The notes below the pieces were generated by a model, which saw nothing but the letters and a program-made list of their open reading frames with translations, searched no databases and was not told where the DNA came from. 64,000 bases of DNA. It comes from Scortum barcoo (Eukaryota > Chordata > Actinopteri > Centrarchiformes > Terapontidae). The translations under genes were made by a program, and so were the position numbers. Shown here in pieces: positions 37,336 to 50,619 of this stretch. Position 1 is the first letter of the stretch. Every line of letters begins with the position of its first letter. The DNA lies in assembly GCA_023238725.1 (NCBI GenBank), contig CM041538.1, positions 13,328,880-13,392,879 on the forward strand. The letters run 5' to 3'.

Positions 37336-37811
37336 AAGAAGATAATCCATCTTCGTCAACCTTTACAGCTGACTTATTTGAGACATTAACATTATTTCTA
37401 ACCTTGTGGTGGGTTACCAGCATTATCACAGATAATAAGATCAGATCACAAATTTTAGATGTCATTTTAGATATCAAAACATATTAACTGTTTTTGTTAA
37501 TAATTTTAAAAACTTAGCATGTGATGATTTTACTATATTGGTATCAGTTTGGTTTAGCTAGTTTTCCTAGTTTCAAAATTGCAACTTCCAATTACTGTCA
37601 TTCACTTGCATTATTTATTTATTGTGTTGTTGTTCTCAATACAATGTGTGTACTGTTGGAAAGCATTGTTCCTTACTCAAGTTTTCATGTGCTGTTGTTT
37701 GATCGCTTCCAGAAAATCGATAAATATATCAAAGGATTGGGAAAACATCTGGCGGACACTTGGTGTTCCAACAGTGACCACTTAACCAGAGCAAAGGGCT
37801 GAAGGAGGAAT

Positions 37812-37832
37812 CCCCCCCCCCCACCACCACCA
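37812..37832 (+). repeat. C11 run followed by (CCA)n
   Basis: Eleven C then CACCACCACCACC. On the minus strand this is the Gly/Val-rich string in frame 37729-38088. Confidence 0.85.
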
Positions 37833-37834
37833 CC

Positions 37835-39239
37835 TTCAGATATCCTGCTGTAATGTTTTTTTGGTTCTGAAACTGTCTCATGCTTTCAGGGTGGTTGTTA
37901 AAGCAGCAGGTCTGTGTCGGGTGATATGTTGAGCTGTTGGCACTGACACACTGACAAAAGAAGGTGGTTGGAACCCCTGTTGGTTTTCTTGAAATGATTC
38001 CTTTTCTGGCTTTGCAGAAGCGTGCTGGACTGCAGGTGCTAGTGATGAGTGCCGTGTGAGACGTCACATCAGCTTCCACGCGACTCAACGTTCACTTAGG
38101 ACATCAAACAAAAAGAGAAAAAAAAAAACCGCACCGCTAGCTGGTGGTTGAGAAAATTCTGCCGCATGTTTCATCTCTGCTTCCTCGATGTGTCATTTGT
38201 GGATGCGACTTCAAGTTTCGCTTTGTGTGCGCCGAGCCACATTGTTATGTTTCCTGGTCAAATGCCACGTTTGATTTCAGACCTCGGACTAAACTGAGAC
38301 AAAAGATAAAAACTGAGTGCACTGAATTATATACACACCACATGTCACTTCTGCTCACAAGCTTTCACCACCCATTTCTCCATTTCATCCTAGTAAACAA
38401 TATCTGGTAAAAATAACCCAGTTCTCATGTCAGTCATGGCTCAGGCATTTCTGAACAGTCACATGATGCTCTGAAGGCAGTTTTGGTTCTTTTGAATGCA
38501 TTTCATCTCTGAAGGTAGTTTGTTCCAGAGCATATGTTTGGATCTGAGGGCTGTTTGAAGGCAGATGTAGTTCCTGGCTGCATCTTTTCAACAAACTGCC
38601 TTCTGGTAATTGGCCATTACTCTAGAACTGAGAGGCGTGCTGTCCAGAGGGCAACTACGCTTGCCTGGAAACAATCATGGAGTAAGCAGGCTGGCAGACA
38701 GCCTTGTCACTGGAGTACTCCTCTCCTGCTGAGTGCGTCTTCTCCGGGGAAGAACACTGACAAAAGAAAATGGCTGACACCCAAAATATAATTACGAAGT
38801 CTTCATCACAATCAGTGCATGAATGCATACCTAAAAAAAACCCTGTGATAATTAATGTCCTTTGTGGATGATGTTTGTTAAATGAAGATTTCTTGGTAGA
38901 AGGGTTTTTAAATGGCAGCTTACAATTTCCCTTTCTGCGACTCAAAATTACATATAACAGCACTAAATTAATAAAATACACCATATGAAAGGAAAACAGC
39001 GTGATAGGATAAAAGGATACAGAAATTAAAATTTATAAACACACCAAGTCAGTCAATCAGTTATGAAATCACAAACAAATCATTTTCAAAAAATATTAAT
39101 TGGGAGAAAGAAATATTCAAATGCAATATTCATTGTCTCTTTTTGATTGGTTGTTTGGTCTTTGGTGGTAGTGACAGCTGATAGTTTCTTTGTGTAATAT
39201 TTACCCAGACCACCGATGTGCTGCCCTGTGAAGTCATAT
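37835..39239. other. Unique non-coding sequence
   Basis: Two weakly similar strings, CACTGACAAAAGAAGGTGG near 37949 and CACTGACAAAAGAAAATGG near 38754, are the only internal similarity noticed, and they may be chance. A-run at 38120-38129. Confidence 0.35.
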
Positions 39240-39620
39240 TAGGTGACCTTCAACAAGTGACTCCATAATTGCAGGAGAGCACGCAAGGTATGCCAACTGA
39301 CCTTCCTTCATCTGCGACCAGACCTAAACATCACAGAGGCAAAATAATAATAACAACTGACACGTCTACCTCTGGCGTGGACTGGCAACTGGATCCAGAT
39401 GGGGGGAGCATATCATTACCGTTTATTGGGAGATATCAAAACAGAAAGGCACATTCCAGGAACCTTTCGCTCTCCTGCAGATTATTGCTTTGGAAATGAA
39501 AAATTTAAGTTGATATTGTTTGCATGCCGCCTCCCTTTGTTCTCAGTGAGCGCCCAAAGATGGATGCGGTGCATTTTGGGCAATGCGTTGGAGGCGATGA
39601 GAGAAGCGGAGAAGAGCAAA
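39240..39620. promoter_or_regulatory. Candidate conserved non-coding element
   Basis: Repeat-free, balanced composition, with GACTCCATAATTGCAGG near 39260, ATCATTACCGTTTATTGGG near 39412, CAGATTATTGCTTTGG near 39478 and GATATTGTTTGCATGCC near 39511 (SOX- and POU-like strings). Frames run open on both strands, as stop-poor conserved DNA often does. Function is inferred. Confidence 0.28.
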
Positions 39621-42600
39621 GCAGACCAGAGCTGGCCAGGCTGAGGTAGGAGCTTTAGGATGAGAGGAAAACTCAAACACAGTCAAAGAGGAGCTCCCTC
39701 AATGCTCAGCACCCAATTTAGCCTGCAGGAATACGCGGCCATAGGTAGACCTACGGCATGCTCACCCAGCATTTTTAATTAAAACACGACTGGGGGCAGA
39801 CCCCCCTCCCTCCTTCCTGCTTTGAATTTCGCTGCAAACATCATGCTGACTCATTTCTTAGACCCAAGGCAGTGCGTGAATACCTGAGAACTCAGTTGAC
39901 TTTCAGCATTGCCACCCTTTCATCCTTGAAAGGCAAGCCTCCTTCTTTTCAGGTCAAGCTCTCGCTGTGTGCAACTAGGGAGGCTTTCAGAAACCCCTCC
40001 ACTCCCCCCCCACCGCCTTTCCTTTCACCCCCTCTGACATCCTGGAAGCACTCTTTGATGATGGTCTCTGCCTGTATTTGAATCTTGCTTATTTCTCTGT
40101 GTACCTGAGGATGTTTAGTTATGTATATTTCTACCAGTCTGTCCCTCGCTCCCCGCCTCCGTGCACACAGACAAATATGCACTCAGACACACACACTTTT
40201 GTTTTCTCCCTCAAAGAAATCACCACAGGGTGTAGACATCCCATGTCCTCTCTCAGAGTGTGTCACAGGCAGCGCTGAGTTGCAGTTTTCATCAGGGAAG
40301 TGTGTAATATACCTGCCATTGCACCCCAGAATCAGCTTTAGCCTGATTAGATCACTGCCGGGGGAGGAGGGTGGTGGTGTGGCTCCAAAAACAAGTGTAC
40401 TCAGGCTCTGGGAGAAAGGAGAAAGTTCGGTGTATCCCACTTTGATCCGATGTCAGGAAGTATTGGCAGGCAGCTCCTGAAGGAAGTTTGAAGACAGGGC
40501 AAGAGTGATGGGAGGAAAGGTGACCTGACCACCATCAGGCCCCAGGGGCCCAAGTGCCCGTCGACTTTCTTACATACATAATATGACTGGTAAAGTTAGG
40601 GGTATAAAATTCATATGGGAAGGTTAAGATCTCAGCGATTTCCCAGAGAACGAGTAGGAAGTTGGCAGTTGGGTGTAGAAACAGGCTTACAGCAGAGAGG
40701 GAGGTTTTGTTCTGAGATGAATCTAGGAATGCTGCAGGTCTTAAAGTTTCAGACTAAATTTAAGTTAAAAGCAAAAGCATTTCAACATTTCTGTCCCTGG
40801 GTACAAGGCTATGATGGTTTGCGTGATAGCAGAAGCCACATGCTTCTTCAAAATGGAGCAGTCAGGCCTGCACACTTGAAGTTTTCAACAAAAGATATTA
40901 ATGATTTGATTCCTATTTTTGGCTGTTGCTTGGCTTTCACTGTTGGTGAGCACCAGTATGAATGTAAAATGCAAAAATATAGCACTAAATATACCAATAG
41001 AAACTTTTGCAGGTATGACTAAGGCATGATCCTGAACTCCTTAAATTGCATTCTGGGAATATAATAATTAGGACACAAACATTTTGCACGTTTTTGTACT
41101 TTTGTCTCAGCCTAATCCAGTCACAGTTGTCATTTAAAGGTCACAGCACTTCATATTATCACTTTTTAACTCCATGTCACGACAGTATTGAAGTCGAGCA
41201 GAAGGCATTTTGATGGTGTTTTGCTTCTGTGATTTTAAATGTATTTCTTATGAAGAGAGGATGTTGGGGTGGGACATGGGAAGGACTAATGAAAAGAGTG
41301 TACTTTTGACAGCAATCATCTTGTTCACTGCAAGCTCTTGAGCTATCACAGCTCATGAATAAATTCTAAGAACATGTGTAATATTGGTGTGGCTGTAAGT
41401 CAGAAACTGACAGAATAAATTCAGTAACAAGACCATTCAAATCAGAATGTCAAGTAAAAAGTAAGGTTTCAGCAGTGCAGGTGTCTATCATTAAAATGAT
41501 ATGGCTGGATACACTGTTAAACAGTGCTTACCTACTAGAATATTTACAATCATCATTTCCAATTGACAATGTCTTTTTTTGCAACAAGGCAACATCAGTG
41601 TATATTACATTAACACAAAACACAACCTAAAAATCTCTTTATACCGGAGGAACACTACAGGGTTTACACATCAAGGGCAACATCACCATCATCTTTGTGC
41701 TCACTTAATCAATGCAAGTCCAATAATTACTCAAGTTATACCCACTTTGGTCCTCAGCAACTCCTGAGGGACGTCTGTGGCTGTTAAGCGGCTAAGTGCT
41801 CCATTAAGTTTACAAGCTAGTTGTTAATTTTGTCTGTCTGCTGTTAGGTGCTCGATGAACACTGGGTATATGGGAAAAAACTAATTCTGGTTTTGTTTTT
41901 TGTGGGTTGGTAAGTATGAGCAATTTCCTTCGCAATGAACACAGACATTTTATCAATTTTTAAAATAAGAGTATTGGTTATCAGCTTTGAAACATGCTCA
42001 AGATGATATTTTTTTATTATCACATGATCGGAGATCCAGCACACGTGCGTGTGTCTGCCGGCATTGTAGCACCTGTTTATCTGAACCTGAGGGACTCTTC
42101 ATGCAACGGTTGTGATCCTGCAGATTTCGCTGAGGCTCGCCCACTGCCCTTCATTGATGGTAGTTCTCTCAGCGTAATGTCCTCCAGAGTAACATCACAC
42201 TGCGGTTCATCTATTTTGCCAAAGGAAATGGCGCACTTCAGCCCCCGGGGCTTGTTGAGGAAAGAGACACGGGTGTCCTGCGAAGCCAACAGCATTCTGG
42301 CGCCGAGCCTGCGTCAACATTCACACTGTGAGCCCAGGACCCAGAATGCAGTGATATCATTGGACTGAAGATTTTTACAGCCCAGCAGGCCCAAACACTA
42401 TCAGTCATGTCTTCACATCCATGTAAGGTTTATGACAGATGGATTGATGCCCCAGTTCCCAAAAGACAGAGTAAAAACTACAAAATAGTTGTTTTTTTCC
42501 TGACAGCAGTATAAGCCACGTTAGCATATGTGAAACAATTTCTAAATTATCAGGTTGTTATGTTATTTGACAATCCTGCAGCCAATAACAGTCCCATCTG

Positions 42601-43877
42601 CTTCATATGTGGCATTGATTCAATAGCCTTTGAAATTTTTTTTTTTCCATCCACTTTTCTATGTTTTCATTGAAACTTGTGAGCTTCTTGTCGGGATAAA
42701 CTCTCTGTGGAGCTGCAGAGTGTGCGCACAAGTGAATATGGTTGACCACAATGGTTCATGTAAGCACTCAAAAGTGACAGTGCACAGACAAAGCTGAACC
42801 ATGGAAATCAAGAAATTGTGTGGTGGAAAGAATCCAACAGCTATAAACAGGTTAGACCACACCATACAGTGCGTGGGCTACAAGTACATCTCCATCCCTG
42901 CATTCCTCTCACTCGTTGGCCTGTGGAGATGTGGGGCAAAATCCTTATGCTGATATTTTTACCTGTTTTAATAAGGCCTGCTCTGATGAGTTGTCTGCCC
43001 CGCAGAAGCTGTCAAACGTTTCTCTGTCTGTTTACAAAACCCACTTTTAACTGAGAGGAAAAAAATGTGACAGTCCGTTTCCTGTCCAAGAAAAATACGG
43101 AGTCCCTGCTTGTTCACGTGCTTTCTGTCCAAGTGAAGAGCAGTGTGTTTTTTTGGAGAGCCGTAACCAGCGTTGCAGTGGGCCCATTAAGTTTACAGTA
43201 ACACACCAAGTGAGAAGAGTAAAACCTGTGAAATAGAAGTACAGGGTGGTGTAAAGTGCGGAGGGATTCATGCCGTTACGAGTCCCCACTTAGGATGTGG
43301 CTTTGATTGACATCAAGGACAAAATAGAGGCAGTCAAGATTTATGGCAGCATGGGAATCTGTGCCGGAGCAGACATCTGGTTTGACCAATGTTTATGTGA
43401 CTTTGCGGAGCAGTGAAGAAGTTTCTGCGAGGCCGGAGATGAAAGTCAGCGGAGAGAAAGAAGAGCGATGTTGTAGGTTTATCATGTCTGCGTTGGCTGT
43501 TAACAGCAGTAAAACTTTTGTCGACGCGAGCGACATTTAACAGTAGTCCCCCTCCCCTCAAAAACGTGTTGTGCTTATTGTTTCTTCACTTGGATGTTTG
43601 AGATTCATAGCGCAGGATGACGTACGTGCATACACTGAGAATGTACTTTGCAGCGAAGTATGAGTCAGTAGGAGTAGTTTAACTTTTTAAATTAACAATA
43701 TTTGCATTTTCATACATTATGGATTTTTCATTGAGGCAGAAAGAGGCGATATAATCTTTATAGTCATTCTAACTAGGTAATTAAACTTTTCTTTTGGAAA
43801 AAAAAAAATGTTATCAGACATCAATTATTCAAAGGGGAGTATTTTGATGTCTTAAAACATGTCTGGCAGAGATATTT
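39621..43877. other. Unique non-coding sequence, 4.2 kb
   Basis: No interspersed repeat recognised. A 13-bp palindrome GGCCCCAGGGGCC lies near 40537-40549. The 135-codon plus frame (40615-41022) and the 124-codon frame (41994-42368) have no motif. Confidence 0.35.
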
Positions 43878-44230
43878 AAAGGATTTGTCAGACACGAGCT
43901 TATTCAGTTTATTTTAGAGTTTTAGAGAGGAAAAAAATCTCTCCAACAGCCGGTTAGCTTAGCTTAGCACCAAGACTGGAAACAAGGAGAAACAGCTGCC
44001 TGGCACTGTCAAAAGGTCACACCTACCGCCACTAATTAACATCATTAGTTTAATTCGTACAGAAAACAGTGTATCTAGTGTCTCTGCTAAGCTAAGCTAA
44101 CCAGCTGCCAGATGTTCTATGTGTTATGTTATTTTAAATGGATAAATATGAGACTGATATCAATCTTCCCAGCTAACTCTCTGCCAGAAAATAAATGAGC
44201 ATGTTTCCCAAAACATCAAACTATTCTTTT
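43878..44230. mobile_element. Rearranged head-to-head copy of the 26956-27358 element family
   Basis: The plus-strand half runs from AAAGGATTTGTCAGAC (43878) through CAGCCGGTTAGCTTAGCTTAGC (in pieces: CAGCCGGTTAG 43947-43957, CTTAGCTTAGC to 43968) to AAGACTGGAAACAAGGAG. It is followed by the same 5' half in reverse: GCTAAGCTAAGCTAACCAGC from 44086, ending TTTCCCAAAACATCAAACTA plus TTCTTTT at 44230. The outer ends are therefore terminal inverted repeats of the family, and the GCTTAGCTTAGC core occurs twice in opposite orientation. Family recognised from memory; the rearrangement is visible in the sequence. Confidence 0.75.
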
Positions 44231-45069
44231 CACAAATTACTGCGAAAATGCAAACTGGCCTTTAAAAAGGGGAACTGCAAAGCCACAATGCTTTCTGTCA
44301 ATTAAGTTCTCCCTCTCATGTTTCCTCAGACCGTTGTGTTCTTGAGTGTAGCTGGACAACTTGAAATCAGAGGTCAACACTGACTGCTGATCACCTTCCT
44401 AGAATCACTGAGCTGGAAAAGAAAAAAAAAGATGGAGGGAAATCAAAAGAGATTAATATTTAATGGAAAATGGAAAAGTTTCAGCTGTGAGTTGAAGGCT
44501 GATGACAAGTGTGATTACTGGTGTACATCTGAGGTGATTAATGTATACTGTGTGTTCCGGCCTTACAGCATGTTGAGTTTTTAAACCCATGTTTAATCGT
44601 ACAATAATTACATAAACACTATCCAGATGACCACATAATACCGCAGCACCCCAAACCCCGAATCAGAAAAACTGAAAATGCTCTACCCACTTTCCCTGAC
44701 TTGAGGTTGTTTTTATGTTTTAATATACATACCTAGCCTAGACCTTGTCCGGTGAGTTGCTGGTTTGCTGAATTGTGATCAGCAGCTACAGGACACACTC
44801 TACCACCCAATGCATGTTTCCAGACAACAGTTAGGGCCAAGCGTTTGTCTTCATTTGAGTTTTGGCTGCTAAATATGCCTTGGGGATGGCCAATTGACCC
44901 CAGGAACTCTTTATGCAGCCACAGAAAATACCTCCTTCTTTTCTCATTTATTGCAACTCTAACTGAAGGACAGGACGATGAGGGTGAGTGGATTGGCTAC
45001 CTAAAGTGGAGAATTGTTTGTTTGAAATACTTTATCTGTGGTCAAGATGGACAGAGGGTAAATGAGAGG
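44231..45069. other. Unique non-coding sequence
   Basis: A-run at 44421-44430 and AT-rich remainder. A 104-codon plus frame begins at 44845 and ends in the TG-rich tract beyond; no domain. Confidence 0.35.
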
Positions 45070-45151
45070 ATGTGTGTGTTTGTGGTTGTGGACCAAGCTC
45101 CAGTGTTTGTATATCTGTTTCTGTGCATACGCATGTGTTTGTGTGTGTGGA
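45070..45151 (+). repeat. TG-rich degenerate low-complexity tract
   Basis: TGTGTGTTTGTGGTTGTGG and related strings with a GTGTTTGTGTGTGTGG end. A decayed (TG)n. Confidence 0.6.
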
Positions 45152-46639
45152 TACATTAGGACACTGTAAAGTAGCCTGTTGAAGCAGGTTAACAAACTGT
45201 GTGTGTTCTGCTTGGAGGGGAGGAAGCGGTGTTAGTCAGACATGGTGTGTGACATATGAGGTGGCCTCAGGGCGGAGAAGCCGCAAGGCCGTCCAATATC
45301 AGATCTGCACAGAAACCAGTCACATGACAGACTTCAAACCACCCAGGGCGATGTAGCGCACACACAAAAACAGAAAACACAGTCGCGTGCTCACTCACTC
45401 ATGACCACACGTCTGTACACACAAACATCATGCATTTGCATCTCTACATGTCCAGAGTGACCCAGCTGTGACACCCCATCAGGGGATCCAACATAAGCCC
45501 CATCTCACGCCCATGTCGCCCCATAGGCACGTAGGCGACTTTCGACCGTGGCCCCACTGGCCTGGCCCTGTGCAATCTGTCAGGAGGCCCAGAGATGTCT
45601 CACTTATCAATAGGAGAGGCTTTATTGTTTCAGGGGGCTTCCTCTTTCCTGTACAGGACTGTCCTGTTCGGGGGGCTACCATGGGGCCATCAAACAGCTT
45701 GGGGCCACTTGGACTTTAAATAGTGTATTTGGTTAAATGAAAGAGCCGGACTTTCCCTGCATGTCAGCGTGTCATTTGACAAGGCTCCTGCTTCACCGGG
45801 AGGAGTGTTTTTTTTTTTTTCCTCTTCACTGCTAAAAGTGCTGCGCTGGCTTTATCAGATTTTGATTCATCTCTTTATTTGTTTGCTTTTGTCGAAGAGA
45901 AGCTGTGTACGGTTACAGTTAGTGTTTCCTTTCTCTCTGCAGAGTGGAAATAAAGGTGAATGTGCGGCCAGGTTGTGCTCTCCGAGTCGTTAAGCTGCTC
46001 TGTTTAAAACAGGCCATTTAAATCATGTCTGACAATCTAAAGATGTCAAGTTTAAGCTTATTAGCAAGTGAAGATTATTATTAAAGCAATTAAGCATGAA
46101 GGGAAAGTGAGCAACATTTATGTGCATAATACCTCCTAAATCCTGCCAGATCCCCTCATAAAGCAGTAATATTTGTAAATGTTTTTGAGAAAGAGAGAGA
46201 GAAGTATAAATCTATATAGTGTTGGCCAGAGCTGTGCCAGAGTTATAAAAATGGATTACTGTGGAGGAGGTACACCAACTCAAAAAATGCCCAGTTCATT
46301 CTCTTTTAATCTGTGTAGCTGAACATAGGAAGGGATATTTTTCTTTTTAGCTGTTGGCACAGACTTGGATTGAGACGACCACTGGGCAAGCAAGGAGTGT
46401 TTGCTCAAGTGGAGCCAATTACTCAAAATAAATTGGGTCTTCCTCTCGATTCCCTCCTTTGCTCTTCCTCCCCCTCTCCCCTTCATCCCCTCATCTCTCT
46501 GGTATGGGTTGTCATTTAAAAACCAGGTCAGAGCCACAGTGAGCCCCTCCTTCCAAATAAACAGGCTAGTAATGGCTGTTTACCCAGAGTACAAGAGCCA
46601 TTATGCGCAAGGAAGTTAAACATCTCTGACAGGGAAAAT
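45152..46639. other. Unique sequence; GC-richer centre may be conserved
   Basis: 45240-45720 is GC-richer and repeat-free, with open frames on both strands (83 and 67 codons) and a GGCTTTATTGTTTC SOX-like string near 45619. This is too weak for a separate regulatory call. T-run at 45809-45820; CT-rich patch near 46440-46500. Confidence 0.3.
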
Positions 46640-47330
46640 GGCTGCAGACAAATCACTGTTGCCCTTTCTCGAGCGATTGATTGGAAGAATGCTGATTTTT
46701 TCCGCTAACCGTTACCAGCAGCCGTGCACGCTTGTGACGGCTTTTCAAAATGGCATACCAGTTGGATGGCGTAAGGATTCAAATCAAAAAGCTTTTGTTT
46801 GTCTGCAATTACACTACAGAGCGAGCAGATGACCTCGCCTGAGATGGATTCCATCACACCGGTTGCCTTGGAGCCGCGGGCCTCACAATCGGAAAGTACC
46901 CCCGTAATCCGGGAGAACATCACAGCCCACCTCGCAAGATCTGGACAGCGTAATGTGGAAATACAGAGGATGTGGAAAATGAAAGGGCATTCATAACGTA
47001 CAGTAAGGGAAACTGTAATGAGCTTAATGTCATTCTGCGGAGTCATTAGGAGATCAAAAATGAAGTCAGAAAATAATTTGAAGTGAAAGGCACCGTTCTG
47101 TGACTTCGTGTTTAATTGGAAATGAAATGGGAGGGTAAACAGAACAATGCATTTGTGGTCATACACGTGTGGAGAATGGACTGCATTTAATCACAGCCTG
47201 CTAACTAGGCCATAATGGGACTTCACATAATGGGTGCCAACTGAGTAATTTACCGTCAAGCTTTTGAATTTTGTCTGTGAAGGTCGGGAACAAATTAAGC
47301 GACTTTGGCTCCAGAGTTTTACTACATCAA
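46640..47330. promoter_or_regulatory. Candidate conserved non-coding element, about 0.7 kb
   Basis: The longest continuous stretch with enhancer-like texture: no simple repeats, frequent CpGs, and many short homeodomain/SOX/TCF-like strings (GCGATTGATTGG near 46672, AATCAAAAAGCTTTTGTTTG near 46783, TCTGCAATTACAC near 46801, GTAATGAGCTTAATGTCATT near 47014, GGCCATAATGGGAC near 47208). Overlapping frames on both strands (65 codons plus, 153 minus) lack any domain. Conservation is inferred, not measured. Confidence 0.35.
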
Positions 47331-47436
47331 ATATACACTTTATACACTGCACCGTGCACTTAAGCCTGAGATTTGGTACTACAAATTATATCCTCTAACT
47401 AGAAGGTCAAATATTTGCTCCCTGCATAACAACCAG

Positions 47437-47700
47437 TCAATTAACTGATACATTCATAGACAATAAATATATATATGGAAAATCAATAATTATTTAAATA
47501 ATTCTTCCAGACAAAATGCCAAATATTAATTCAGCTTCTAAACTGTGAGGATTGGACGCCCTCTCTTTATCTTATGGCACAGTGAATTAAAAGTCTTTGA
47601 GTTTTTGTCAATTTGTCAGACAAAAGGAGCACTTTGGAAAAATTATGTCGGGCTTTAGGAAATTCTGATAGCACATTTTAGTACTTTCAGACATATCAAA
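47437..47700 (+). mobile_element. Degenerate interspersed repeat of a family common in fish
   Basis: The ordered strings CAATTAACTGAT, AGACAAAATGCCAAATATTA, TTCAGCTTCTAAACTGTGAG, TTTGTCAGACAAAAGGAGCA, GGGCTTTAGGAAATTCTGAT and TTTCAGACATATCAAAGC match, from memory, an interspersed repeat found throughout teleosts. Its ends are rich in ATCGATTAATCG-type strings and it has a conserved GACAAAAC..GGGCTTTGGGAAA core. Terminal parts are decayed. No coding capacity. Family name not assigned. Confidence 0.6.
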
Positions 47701-47703
47701 GCA

Positions 47704-47740
47704 AAGCAATATATAATATATATAATTTATATATATTAAA
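47704..47740. repeat. AT-rich imperfect palindrome
   Basis: ATATATAATATATATAATTT followed by ATATATATTA, nearly self-complementary. It directly follows the interspersed repeat. Confidence 0.6.
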
Positions 47741-47832
47741 AACAGTGGTTAGTAATAGTTATTCTCAGTGTAGGAACATTGTAAAGCCTGAGACATCCTA
47801 TGTCATTTATCCTTTAATCTATGCAATCTCAA

Positions 47833-47886
47833 GGTAAAAAGGTAAAAAAAAAAGAAAAGAAAAAGGAAAGAAAAAAGAGAAAAAAC
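47833..47886 (+). repeat. A-rich low-complexity tract
   Basis: GGTAAAAAGG then A10 and AAAAG/AAAAGG units to AAAAAAC. Simple A-rich repeat without recognised retroposon body. Confidence 0.75.
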
Positions 47887-50619
47887 ATGCTACATCAAAT
47901 TATGAGTTAAATTATGATAATTATTTATTTTGTATTATCTTACTTGAGAAACACTGTGCAGTTTGAAAAATCATTCAAGTGAAACAATGGCAAGTGGAAT
48001 TTACCATTTTAAACTGCTCCAACTCGTATGCATACACCCTGAAGACAGAGGATGAAACGTGCATAAAATGTAAAGGAGCAAAATGACATGACAAATGTTA
48101 AATTAATTAAACCCATTTGGTATAAAAAAAATGTAAAAGATGGGGTGAAAAGCCAAACTAAAAATTTACAAAACAATTCCATAATCCCATAAAAGTATGA
48201 AAAAAAGTGAGTCTGACAGTCTAAAATGGCAACAACTTTAAAACAACAAAGGGGTGTGAAGCTGGTTACAGTTACAGTCCTATTCTTTACAGATGGGGCC
48301 AGAGGCATGGCCAGCTCTGGGCCCGTGGGTTTTTCCTCACAGATTTAAGCTGTGAGAGAATGTACAATGGGCTGAGGCACGTTGTTGTAATTGGCTCACA
48401 ACAGAAAAGTCTGCCGCTCCCGAGATGTGAGGCTGACTTCAAATGGGTGTAGCCTGAGCTTTGATTCAGCCCATCATCATGGCTCAAATCACAGACACAG
48501 AGGACAGTTGTACAGTGCTGAGCCATAGTCCCTGGCACAACACCCAACAGGAATTTCTGTCTCATGCATTTCCAAATGAATGGTTGGCAGGATAATGCAG
48601 CATGCATCCGGTGGAAACAATATGGCACAACACCGCCTGTGTGTGTGTACACGTGCACGCGCTGGAATCTTGCATGTGCGCTCTCCTGTAGGCTATCCAT
48701 ACAATATTTCTGTGTGCATCAAAGCGTAGTCTGTCTCTTTCCCCTCAGCTGTCAGAATGCAGGGCAGCATTCAACACCTGGATCAGCAGGTCTCCCCCTC
48801 ATGCACATCTACTCTTACACACTCCACTGATCTCCATCCCCCCGCAGAGGGAAAGGCTACACAGCTGCTAACTTTCCCAAGACTTTGCATGCAGTCTCAT
48901 GCACTGGCGAGCTACTGTAACCGAGTCCCGGCAATGTTTCACCACGTCCAGCAATCCACACTGATTCTGTGTTTGAGTCTAGAGTTCCGTTATATCCGGC
49001 TTGTGTTGTTTAACTTCACTTTTCATGTTGTGTAATGTAGAGTGACAGCATAGTCTTTATTCTTGAGGATTAGATTTCTGCATGTAGGTTGCTGACAGAT
49101 GCTCAGTGTCCTGTTGTTGCTGGGTCAGTGGTAACGCAAGCCCCCCGAGGGCCGGCTTTGTTAATTGTGCCAGTAATCTGTTTAAAATATGGTGCATAGA
49201 AGATCGGGGAATTATCATTGAGGTATTTGTATTCCTCTCAACAATCCTTTGTTCAGTAATATGCTCCTGATGTTGGCGTTACAGTAAACTCTGCTACACT
49301 GCAAACTTTATTCCAAGTGTGGCCACAGGATCCGGCAAGGTGTGTGTTTTCATTTTAGCCTCAGGGTCCCTTGGAGAGCGGGACATAAATAATCATAGTA
49401 TCGCGCTATTTTTACTTGTTTCATAGCAAGTTTGGTTTAGTTCAACCTGAGCCCGAAGTCATGATGGACAATCACCAGGACCCCCGCAATTCCCTCAACT
49501 TCCCAGGTGGCCTATTACAATTCTGTAGTCAAACATGCAATGCTGCTGGCGGCCAATCAAAAGGCAGCTTTCCACCCACATCTCTAGGCACAATTACCCT
49601 ATGGGTTCATTTCCAGTGGTCTCCTACCACAATGCGGCTGTCATGAAAAAAGATGCATGCAAAACAATCTGTGCCTTCCTTGCTGGCAAACCCACTGGGC
49701 AGTTTTGGGAGGACGGACATTGCCCGGCTCTTACGTCACTCTGCCCTGCTTCCTGAATACTGGGCGGTGAGTCATCATGAATGCCAGGTGCCATGGTTTG
49801 CTGAAGACCAAGTGGAAAAAGTGGAAACATTTCCTGTGAGAACCGCATGGGAGGCACAGACGAGTGTTACATTGCCTATAGTTTCATGCCGACTCTCACA
49901 TCTAGAGAGAGCAAACGTTAATTGAGCTTGAGCACTAATAAGTTGTGAAAACTTTTAATGAGTGTGGTCATCATTCTGCAGCTGAACCTCCCTTAGAAAC
50001 CTGAAGTGCTCTGATCTGGTTCCTCAGCAACTGAAATGGACACTGGTCTTTTCGAGTCTTGTGATGCTTGCAGACAAAGGACTTCATTAAATGCAATACA
50101 GCAGATATGTGTTGATGAGATACTCCGATTGAACTCAAACTCACATGAACTACTTTCTCTAAACAAGTAGTTCTCTAGTTTTTAGTAATATTAGTAGTAG
50201 TTGTATCAGAATAGTGGGATTTTAGAATGAAGTTTTCTATAGTTTCTTGAAGGCATTAATAAAAACTCATCACAACAGAGACTTGTACTGAGAACCTACT
50301 CTCAGCAAGTAACAAATTTCTGTTGTAAACCTCATACTGAAACGTATGTTCATTAGACAGCATAAGGTCTGCACCAGCATATCAAGCGAGCCCCTAAAAA
50401 TAGCCTCTTTGCCATCCTGGGCCTTTGAGGATCAGAGTCGAGCGAGGCAGCTGAACGGTGTCGGCGTAAAGCCTCAGCCCGTGGACAGATGTTTCTGAGA
50501 ACAGGTGGCTGGGGTTGTCCCCAGGATTTGCATGGCTATGACAGACACAGCAGACCTCACAGACATCAAAGGCCAGGAGCATGACTGCTAATGATCTGTG
50601 GAGAGAGGAAAGAGGAGTG
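47887..50619. other. Unique non-coding sequence
   Basis: 49530-49720 is GC-balanced, with GGCCAATCAAAAGGCAGC and GCACAATTACCC strings, and may be conserved. TG/CG-rich patch at 48638-48662. The 137-codon minus frame (48287-48700) has no domain. Confidence 0.3.

Noticed and set aside
46705..47166. 153-codon minus-strand frame
   Set aside because: It overlaps open frames on the other strand inside a stop-poor, enhancer-like block. No motif in the product.
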